From positions 37,230,377 to 37,294,376 of the forward strand of contig NC_012870.2 of the NCBI RefSeq assembly GCF_000003195.3: a DNA stretch of 64,000 nucleotides, read 5' to 3'. The first letter of the stretch is position 1. Each line of letters opens with the position of its first letter. The notes beneath the pieces are model-generated. The model did not search any database. It saw only the letters and a program-made list of their open reading frames with translations, and had not been told where the DNA came from. A program made the translations under genes and the position numbers. Positions 55,826-64,000 of the stretch are shown piece after piece. Origin of the DNA: Sorghum bicolor (taxonomy: Eukaryota > Streptophyta > Magnoliopsida > Poales > Poaceae).

Positions 55826-58762
55826 CTTAGAACTCCAGGACACCAAAGACCTACCAAGGTATTGGCAAGTCCCTGATGTACACTTTCGCTCTACCCTGCA
55901 ACCGGCATAGTCCGAATCGGAGTAGCCAAGTAGAGTGAAAGTGGAGCCCTTTGGATACCAGAAGCCAAGATTAGGAGTGAACACAAGACATCGAAAGATT
56001 CTCTTAACAGCCATAAGATGGCATTCTTTCAGACTAGCTTGAAATCTTGCACACATGCACACACTAAGCAAAATATCAGGCCTAGATGCACAAAGGTAAA
56101 GCAAAGATCCAATCATGGAGCGATATACCTTTTGATCTATGGCCTTGCCGTCTCCATCAAGGTCAAGATGTCCGGTTGTTGGCATTGGTGTCTTTAAGGG
56201 TTTGGCCTTGTCCATGTCAAACTTCTTTAGCATGTCGGTGGTGTACTTGGTTTGACTTATGAACGTGCTGTCCTTGAGTTGCTTGATTTGAAATCCAAGG
56301 AAGTACGTCAACTCCCCCATCATGGACATCTTGAACCTTTTGGTCATGATCCTACTAAATTCCTCACTGAAGTCCGCATTAGTACTACCAAATATAATGT
56401 CATCGACATATATTTCGCATATAAAAATATCATTATTGACTTTGCGAGTAAATAAAGTAGGATCGGCTTTTCTAATCTCAAACCCTTGTTTGAGTAGGAA
56501 TTCCTTGAGACAATCATACCAAGCTCTAGGGGCTTGCTTAAGCCCATAGAGTGCCTTGTCCATCTTGTAGACATGATCGGGATGATGTGGATCTTCAAAA
56601 CTCGGTGGTTGCTCCACATACACGGTTTTAGAGAGGGGGCCATTAAGGAATGCACTTTTCACGTCCATTTGAAACAACTTGAAATCATGGTGAGCAGCAA
56701 AGGCAAGTAATATACAAATAGATTCAAGCCTAGCTACAGGTGCATAGGTTTCCCCAAAATCCAAACCTTCGATTTGAGTGAAACCTTTGGCAACCAACCG
56801 AGCCTTGTTTCTGGTGACCACGCCATACTCATCTTCTTTGTTGCGGAAGACCCATTTGGTACCTATCACGTTATGCTTGGGTCTTTCCACCAAGGACCAG
56901 ACTTCATTCCTAGTGAAGTAGTTCAACTCTTCTTGCATAGCCATCACCCAACCCGGATCCGCCAAGGCATCTTCCACCCTATTTGGCAACATAGAGGAGA
57001 CAAAAGAGTAATGTTCACAAAAACCAACTAAACGAGAGCGTGTTGTTACCCCTCGTTGTATGTCTCCCAAAATGCTATGAACGGGATGATCCCGTTGAAT
57101 GGAGTGATGAACTCTTGGGTGAGGCACTGCTGTTCTTGTTTGAATGGGACCATCATCTTCAACTTCATGGTCTTGGTTGATTGGAGAGTCTAGATATTGA
57201 ACGTTTTGATCTCCATCTTGGTTTGGTTCTTGTGCTTGAGGTGGATCTTGTCCAGCTTGTTCTCTTGAGTCATGACCTCTTCTTGATGTGGAAGCATCAT
57301 CATGGGCATTGGTTGACCCATGATGCAAGTTTGGGTCACGAGAAATTTGCATGTGTGTATCATCATCTTCTTCTTCAACAGGTTTCACTTCACCGGTAGC
57401 AAGCTTTTTGATTACTTGACGAGATGGCTCTTCTTTACCTAAAATTTCAGCATTGACTTGCTCCTTTTGAGAGCCATCACTTTCATCAAAAGTCACATCT
57501 ACCGCTATTTCAATTTGACCGGTGGTCTCATTGAAAACACGATAGCCATGTTGATTAGTAGCATAACCAAGTAAGAACTCTTCATCAACCTTTGGTGCGA
57601 ACTTAGAGCTTTTGGATCTTTTATTAAGTATGAAACACTTGCATTCAAAAACTCTAAAGTAATCCACCTTAGGCTTTTTACCGGTTAGAAGCTCGTAGGC
57701 AGTTTTCTTTCTCAGCTTGTGAAGGTATAGGCGGTTGATTGCGTGACATGCCGTGCTAACGGCTTCCGCCCAATAATCCTTTTCGGAGATCTTGTATTCA
57801 TCCAACATTGCTCTTGCGGCTTCAATGAGTGTTCAGTTCTTTCTTTCCACCACACCGTTTTGTTGAGGAGTATATGCAACCAAGAACTCATGCTTGATGC
57901 CTTCTTCATCAAGATATGCTTCAATGTTGGTGTTTCTAAATTCAGTCCCGTTGTCGCTTCTCACTTTCTTGATCTTCACTTCAAACTCATTTTGAGACCT
58001 TCTTGCAAACTTCTTGAAGATACCTTGAGTCTCACTCTTGTCCTTCAAAAAGAATACCCAAGTGAAGCGAAAAAAGTCATCAACAATTACAAAACCATAT
58101 TTGTTACCTCCAATGCTTATGTAAGCATTGGGTCGAATAAATCCATGTGAAGAAGCTCAAGAGGTCTTGATGTAGTCACGATGTTCTTCGCGGGATGCTT
58201 GGCTCCAACTTGTTTTCCCGCTTGACATGCACTGCAAATTCTATCTTTCTCAAAAGAAACATTCGTTAGTCCAACGATGTGTTCACCTCTTTGAAGATTG
58301 GCCAAGTTCCTCATCCCAACGTGGGCTAGACGACGATGCCACAGCCAGCCCATGCTAGTTTTTGCCACTAAACAAGTCTCGGACCCCACTCTACTAGCTG
58401 AAAAATCAACTAGATAGAGCTTGCCCTTCAGTTGACCCGTAAAAGCAATAGAGGAATCCGACCTTCTAGAGACTTCCGCATCCTTATCCGTAAAGAGACA
58501 ATTGTAACCCTTCTCACAGAGTTGAGAGACGGATAACAAATTGTATCCCAACGAATCCACAAGCAAAACATTCGAAATGGAATTATCATTTGAAATTGCA
58601 ATTTTACCTAAACCAAGGATATCTCCCTTACTATTGTCACCAAACACAATCCTTTCACTTGTGGTTTGATTTGGTTGAAAGGAAGTGAACATATTCTTCT
58701 CTCCGGTCATGTGATTGGTGCATCCACTATCAAGCACCCAACTTGGCCCACCAGAGGAATAA
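55826..58762 (-). pseudogene. C2 pol: protease, integrase, RT, truncated RNase H
   Basis: Protease box LDSGCTNHMTG near 58735. Integrase finger in WHRRLAH...CSACQ; core acids in LLHMDLF, RSDNGTEF and [10 protein letters not shown] with [32 protein letters not shown] and [11 protein letters not shown]. RNase H starts normally ([19 protein letters not shown]), then is cut off at about 55826 where it joins unrelated sequence. The C-terminal third, including the usual end seen in C1 (IFTKPLD), is absent. A frameshift near 58120 and a TGA at about 57832 break the integrase; from 57808 onward the frame is open. The RNase H loss suggests dependence on another copy. Confidence 0.92.
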
Positions 58763-58781
58763 ACCTACAAGATAAGATTAA
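58763..58781 (-). promoter_or_regulatory. C2 gag-pol junction motif
   Basis: On the minus strand TTAATCTTATCTTGTAGGT. The gag frame, once the upstream frameshift near 58855 is discounted, stops at its TAA. The pol frame (+1) opens after TAG. It differs from C1 at two positions. Confidence 0.6.
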
Positions 58782-61103
58782 CCCTTTGTTTTAGGTCCCG
58801 AGTTGGAACCTAGGGGGTTAGACACATAAGATTTGGGCACCCAAACACTCCTCAAGATTTGTCTCTTCTTGGGGTGCCCACATACTTCACAACAATCTTG
58901 CCATCCTTATCCCAACAACACATGTAATCACAAATGTGATTGCGTGAGATAGGCGCTTGTTGCTTGGGCATCTCCCCTTGCTTCTTCTTAATGTTCTTGT
59001 TGCTTGCAAGTGGGATTGTAGGGGTGACAACATTGTTCACTTTGTCAATAAGGTCAACAAGAGGCACACTCTTGTTGAACTTCACACAAGCCACCCCATT
59101 TATCATGTTTCTCCCATTGGCCTTACCATTGTACCGATTATATCCGAGGCCATCCTTGATTATGGGGTGCCTTGATGCCTTGAACACATTTAACGGCTGC
59201 TTGTCCTTGCATTTGCAGCCAATCTTGACAATAGTGTTCAGCCTTTGAATTTCTTTATCCTTCTTGGCTAACTCATCAAGGTTAGTGAGACATGCATTTA
59301 TGTCAACATTTATGCATCTTTCACAGCTTTTACTTGTAGAAGCCTTTGAATCCTTAGAAGCGGTAGAGGTGCTAGACCAAAGCTTTTCATAGTTTAGTTC
59401 AAGCTCATGATATTTTGTTGTCAAGCTTGTGAGGCTTTCTTGAGCCAGACTATGATCATTCTTTAGGCTAGCCAAAGATCCATTGAGTGAGGAATGTTCC
59501 TTAGTCAATCGCTCATTTGAGTCTTTGACTAGAGACAATTCTACACACAATTTCTCAACCCTCTCCTTTTCCTTGGAGAGACATACTTCGAGTCCTTGGT
59601 TCTTCTCCCTTTCCTCTAGGAGCAGTTCGCCTTGCGACTCGATGCATGACTCAACCTTGTCATTAGCGTATATTAGTTTTAGAATTTTAGTTGCAGCAGC
59701 TTTACCATATTTCTTAATGAGATTGTTGGCATAGTTTTCATCATCTTCATTATCACTATCATAGTCACTAGTGGTTTGAGGAGAGGAGTCAGCTTGTACC
59801 TTATCTCCTTTTGCCATAAGGCATGTAGGAGTGTCATCATCGTCATCGGAGAGATTGGCAAAGAGCCTAGGCGATGAGTGGGTGTCGGAGATAAGTGTTG
59901 TGGATGAGGCAACGTTGGTGCAGATCTTGTTTGGGGAGGATCTTTCTTGAACGGCGATGGCAGCTACACTCTTCTTCTCATTGTCATCATCATCACTGTC
60001 ACTGTCCGATTGCCATTCTTGCCCGAGGTGAGCTTCCCCTTTCTTCTTGTCCTTGTACTTCTTGTCATTTTGTTTGGTGTACCTTGACTTCTTTCCTTTG
60101 TTGGGACAATTTGCTGCAAGATGGCCGGTGTCACCACACTCATAGCAAAACCTCTTTCTATATGGCTTGTTTCCTCCATATCTCCTCATCTTATCTTTCT
60201 TCATTCTTAAATAGTTCTTGTAGTTTCCCACTAGCATAGCTTGTTCCTCATCAAGATCATCATCATCTTTGTGCTTATGCTCACAACACCCTTTGTTGCA
60301 ATGACTTGACTCACTTCCATGTGAAGCTGTGAGTGCTATGTTCTTTCTTTGATTTAGAGCTTCTTTGGCTTCATCATCCAAGACTTCATGGTGCATCAAC
60401 TTTGCTAGCATTTCTTGAGGAGTCATAGTATGATAGTTGTCTTTCTCCATGATGACGGATGCAAGCATGTTGTTCCTTTGTCTATACACTCTACAAATCT
60501 TTCTTGCTGTAGAGTTGTCGTCCCATGTTGTTGCTCCAAGTGCTGTAATTTGATTGATCAATGACATAAGCCTATCAAACATGGCTTTTGTTGTTTCTCC
60601 CTCAAGTATGCAAAAGTTCTCAATCTTGCTTTGTAAGAGCTCAATGTTTCCTACTCTTACACTCTTGTCTCCCTCAAAAGACACTTTCAAGGTGTCCCAA
60701 ATCTACTTAGCATTTACCATGCCATTTACTTTGTTGTTGTCTTCCGGAGTAAGACATTGCAGAATCAAGGTAGCAGCTGTTGCATTAAGGTGAAAGTCTC
60801 TCTCATCTTCGGAAGTCCATTCACTTGAATTTTGCGGTGGATTCACTCCAATGTCCACTACTTCCCAGCATCTTGCAGCAATGAGATGCAACTGTATCTT
60901 ATACCATCAAATGGAGGTGGCTTTCCAGGATTGATCATCGGCAATGTTGGATTCTTGCTTGAACTGCTGTAATCAAACCCTGTGTTGTTGTAGGTCTTTG
61001 ACCCTTTGCTAGCATCTTCATTTCCACCTTTGCTATCCGACTCATGAGTCCTTTTACTTAGGAGTTCTTTCATCTTGTCTAGCTCTTCTTGCATCTTCTT
61101 CAT
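58782..61103 (-). pseudogene. C2 gag
   Basis: Long Copia Gag. N-terminal part from 61103 (coiled coil, then GKPPPFDGIRY) is followed by a frameshift near 60890, a helical region (60703-60891) and a TAG at 60703-60705. The main frame 58852-60690 is open for 612 codons. It has Gag-core motifs (ETTKAMFDRLMSLINQI), a CCHC knuckle (CYECGDTGHLAANC), Asp/Glu-rich clusters and a long coiled coil (LSKEKERVEKLCVELSLVK), and ends near VKYVGTPRRDKS because of a late frameshift. In the alternative frame VWVPKSYV continues to the junction motif, as in C1. Confidence 0.87.
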
Positions 61104-61237
61104 CTACTCTTTCTGCTGCAGCTGCAAGGATGCTGTGATTTGTGCTGTGATTTGCTCAACGATATGTTGTTGAGTTGTTGGATCCATCTTGGCCAATATT
61201 GTTCCTCACGCGGTGAAGCATTTGTACGAGGAACCTT

Positions 61238-61249
61238 GCTCTGATACTA
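61238..61249 (-). other. C2 primer-binding site (initiator tRNA-Met type)
   Basis: TAGTATCAGAGC on the minus strand, two bases inside the LTR. It differs from the standard TGGTATCAGAGC by one base. Confidence 0.87.
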
Positions 61250-61251
61250 AT

Positions 61252-62820
61252 TGAAAGGATCTAATTGGCCTAGAGGGGGGGGGGTGAATAGGCGTATCTT
61301 AAAACCTGAAACTCAAAAACTCAAGTTGCGGAAGTCAAATGCCTGTCGGTACCACCGACAGTTTGGGCCGGTACTACTAGTGTCACACAGCCAGTACTAC
61401 CGACGCAAACTGCTGGTACTACCGACTCCCTAAGACACCTGCGAAATCAGAGTGTAAAGGGCTTAGATTTCAGATCTGAGTTTTACCCCACTTTCCTAGG
61501 TGTAGGGGAAGATGTTGTTGAAGTCTCCTTAGCTTAGTCCTTCTCCACACCGTAGATCGACCTTCGTTTACCTGTCAAAAAGTGGAGAAGAGATAGGAAC
61601 ACAAAGAACACAAACAAGGGTAGTCGAAGCTACCTCCACAGCAAGACAAGGTATTTTTCCCAAGGTTCGGCAATCTCCACTAAGGAGTTCCTACATCCCC
61701 GTTGTTGAGGTGACCACGAAGGTCTAACCACTTAGGTCTCCTCCTCAAGCAACCACAAAGGTTGGCTTGATGTTTCCACTAAGAATCAAGGGGTAATACA
61801 AACACTTTGGGGTGCCCTCACAAATGAGTCAACACGGGAAACCACGAAGAACGCCTAGCCGGCTAGGGTTCCAAGAACCCAAGAGTAACAAACACAAACC
61901 AAACCGGCAAGACGAGGAACGGAGTGGTCAAGTCACAGATCGAAGCTCCCAACTCTCTAATCTCACTTCTCTAGCTCGAATCTCTCAAGAAATGAAGTCT
62001 AGGAGCAAGAGGGAGAGAGAGTGGGTGAGCCAAAGCTTGGAGACTGTTTTCTCAGATGTGGAGTAGCTAGAATGAGCAAGCCAACGGTTAGAAAAGAGGA
62101 GAGAGCTATTTATACTAAAGACCAGAACACTGGCAGGTACTACCGGTGCAACCACCGGTACCACCGGCGTTCCCAGATCTAAACGTGAGAAGGCTTAGGA
62201 GGATGCGAGAAAAATGCCTACCGGTACTACCGGCCTTGGGCCGGTACCACCGGCTAGCGCCGGTACCACCGGTGAAAGGCCGGTACCACCGGCAGTGCAA
62301 AATCTCGCAAAACAGCAGTTCTGCGAGAATTTGGCCTGCCGGTACTACCGGCGTTTCACCGGTACCACCGGTCAAAGCCCGGTACTACCGGTAGTTCATT
62401 TTCTCGCAAAACTCAGGAGTAGAATTGGCACTGCCGGTACCACCGGCCCTGAGGGCCGGTACTACTAGCTCACCCTGACAGAGAAGAAACTTCCCAGAAG
62501 TTCGTGCGTGCAAGCGTGTCTCTCGAGCGCCAAACCTAAGTTGACCTGAGCACCTTTATCCTCATCTTACCGACTCAATTTGCATCCCTCTTGATAGTGC
62601 GGCGTTTCCTATAACTCAAACAAGAAATAAAACTAAGTAGCTTCTTGAGTTGAAACGTTGCTCAAATGAAGAAATTTTGGGGTTGCTGTGATTCACCAAA
62701 TGTGTATGTTTGATTCCATCAAAGAACTAACACCTGTAGATTACACTTGATAGACATGTTAGTTCCTAATTTGATTGTCATTAACTATCAAAACCCACAC
62801 CGGGGGCGAATGCACTTACA
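61252..62820 (-). repeat. C2 5' LTR (1569 bp)
   Basis: TGAAAGGATC... to ...GCACTTACA on the plus strand, followed by ctcct. TATAAATA on the minus strand at 62107-62114. The motif array (about 62134-62470) lacks one 19-bp unit present in the left LTR. Confidence 0.94.
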
Positions 62821-63864
62821 CTCCTTCATAGTCTGCCCATCCGTCCTCGAGAATTTCCCTCCTCTGGTTGCGGTTGCGTCATTTTCTTCTTGTCCTGACC
62901 TGCTTAGAGTATTCAATGATATAGTTGGTGTCAGTAAAATAGCGGCGTACCTTCTCTGAGGGGAAGTGCATATGGACTTCTCCAGTTCCAATGTAGATGA
63001 TTGCTTTAACGGTGCTGAGGAACGGTCTTCCAAGGATGATGGGTGGATCGTACTCGTCTTCTCCCATGTCAATAACCTGAAAGTCTGTGTAGACAAAATG
63101 ATCATCTATTTTGACAGGGACATCAGTCACTATACCTTTAACCTCTCGAAATGTCTGATCTGCCATCTAGAGCTGAATGTATGTTGGTTTTAAGGGCATG
63201 GTTCCGAACAAGAGCCGATAGGTGACTGCGGCCATTATGTTGACACCCGATCCGGTGTCACAAGTCGTCTTGTAGAAGTTGTATCCATTTATGGAGCAAT
63301 ATATGCTTGGCATTCCTGGGTCGTCCTTCTTGGTCAGAAATGGTGACTTAAGTCGATGATCTTGACCTTCATCAACTGCAGTGACCATCTTAGCTGACTC
63401 GGTCCATACTTGCTTGTTCCTGTTCCTCCTGTTGGTCCTCTTCCTTGGTTCATGTCGGGATTGCTTCGGGATGTGTGTAGTCTTGTTCTTGAAGGAAAAC
63501 GTCTCCTTTCTTCCTTTGATGTAGAAACTGATCTTGGCAGCACTAGCGTAGATGAGAGCTCCCGAGGTGTTCAAGAATGGCCTCCCTAAGATGATGGGTG
63601 CCCTCTCATCATTACTGGTCTCTATCACCACGAAGTCTGCTGGGGCGCACAAGGTACCAACTTGGATACAAATGTTCTTCAATATTCCCTTTGGGAAACT
63701 TAACGCCTGATCTGCAAACTGCACACACATGGTTGTTTCTAATAAAGGATATGTAAAGAATTTTTCATAGAGTACCCTGGGCATAATGTTGACACTAGAG
63801 GCAAAGTCGCATAGTGCTTTTGGGAAGTCCACCATGCCGATGGAGATCGAGATGACGGGGCATC
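62821..63864 (-). pseudogene. Z2 piece 2: tandem retropepsin-like domains of a Z1-family element
   Basis: Minus-strand coding remnant homologous to Z1 about 19900-20935. The first protease-like domain (63835 to about 63560) has LCDFASSVNIMP, with Ala at the position of the active-site Gly, and IILGRPFLN. A basic linker (RHEPRKRTNRRNRNK) joins it to the second domain, CDTGSGVNIMA and IILGRPFLS. The frame is open through both boxes until a TAG at 63167-63169, after which it continues to about 62880. This shows that the two domains belong to one reading frame. C2 and Z3 cut the ends. Confidence 0.85.
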
Positions 63865-64000
63865 TGTTGACGGTCCTTAAGTACTAAATTTAACCATCAA
63901 ATAAACATGGAAAAGGATCAATATGCACCAAACATATAGAATTAGGGTTTTATCTGATAGAATTCCATGAGCTTTGGTGTTTATCTATTTCTGCAGGGGG
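63865..64000 (+). mobile_element. Z3: start of another Athila-type LTR
   Basis: TGTTGACGGTCCTTAAG... to the window end, matching the first 136 bp of the Z1 and Z0 LTRs with scattered substitutions. It interrupts the first protease domain of Z2, with gcatc (63860-63864) as presumptive target site. It could be a solo LTR or a full element beyond the edge. Confidence 0.85.

Larger units (their letters stand above)
51322..62820 (-). mobile_element. C2: complete SIRE/Maximus-like Copia element with perfect target duplication
   Basis: An 11.5-kb minus-strand element: LTRs 51322-52908 and 61252-62820, primer site, gag, pol, an extra ORF between pol and the 3' LTR, and a polypurine tract. The 5-bp duplication ctcct is identical on both sides (51317-51321 and 62821-62825). 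LTR identity appears high (few differences in the first 200 bp), so the insertion is relatively recent. It shares with C1 the gag-pol junction, a G-run near the primer end of the LTR and a motif array upstream of TATA, but the LTR sequences and words differ. Confidence 0.93.

Noticed and set aside
1..64000. Host protein-coding genes, tRNA or rRNA genes, DNA transposons
   Set aside because: None could be supported. All non-LTR coding signals are assignable to Gypsy or Copia elements or their accessory genes, and the only tRNA-like matches are primer-binding sites.

Overview
The window looks like intergenic DNA from a large grass (Poaceae) nuclear genome, possibly a panicoid. No host gene, rRNA or tRNA is recognisable. 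Essentially every base belongs to an LTR retrotransposon. Grass origin is inferred from the families: SIRE/Maximus-like Copia elements with long GC-motif-rich LTRs, Athila-like Gypsy elements with a tRNA-Asp-type primer site, and Tat-like Gypsy elements with an extra antisense gene. Names Z, C, T, X and Y are local labels. Lineage assignments rest on motifs read by eye, not on a search.

Layout from left to right: Z0 (1-4306, minus, Athila-like, cut by the window edge) sits in the left LTR of C1 (4307-13901, minus, Copia). C1 sits in the antisense gene of T1 (13902-25529, plus, Tat-like). T1's 3' LTR is split by the complete non-autonomous element Z1 (16653-24918, plus). T1 sits in the RNase H region of Y (25530-35108, plus, Tat-like). 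Y sits in the antisense gene of T2 (35109-50497, minus, same family as T1). T2's gag is split by X (41726-48800, minus, same family as Y). T2 sits in Z2 (minus, Z1 family), which is also split by the complete Copia C2 (51322-62820, minus) and by another Athila-type LTR, Z3 (63865 to the right edge). The left-hand stack is six elements deep: Z2 > T2 > Y > T1 > C1 > Z0.

Four boundaries are well supported. C2 has identical 5-bp target duplications (ctcct), Z1 has ggtgg on both sides, X has ctaat/ctaag, and the T2/Z2 junction is recognisable by comparison with uninterrupted Z1. LTRs run TG...CA, and primer-binding sites and polypurine tracts lie where expected. All long coding regions carry nonsense codons or frameshifts, so no element is obviously autonomous today.

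The most interesting content is accessory. (1) Both Tat-like families carry an intron-containing gene on the opposite strand between pol and the 3' LTR, each with a TATAAATA promoter. One encodes a plant mobile domain protein, the other a 'putative gypsy type transposon' domain plus basic and coiled-coil regions. (2) Several families are saturated with their own short CpG-containing word: GCCGAT in T, CTCGAG in X/Y, CACCGGACGC in the C1 LTR and CCGGTACYACCGG in the C2 LTR. The two Copia arrays lie directly upstream of the TATA box. (3) Z1/Z2 encode Gag followed by two tandem retropepsin-like domains and no RT or integrase. (4) C1 and C2 share a 19-nt splice-acceptor-like gag-pol junction.
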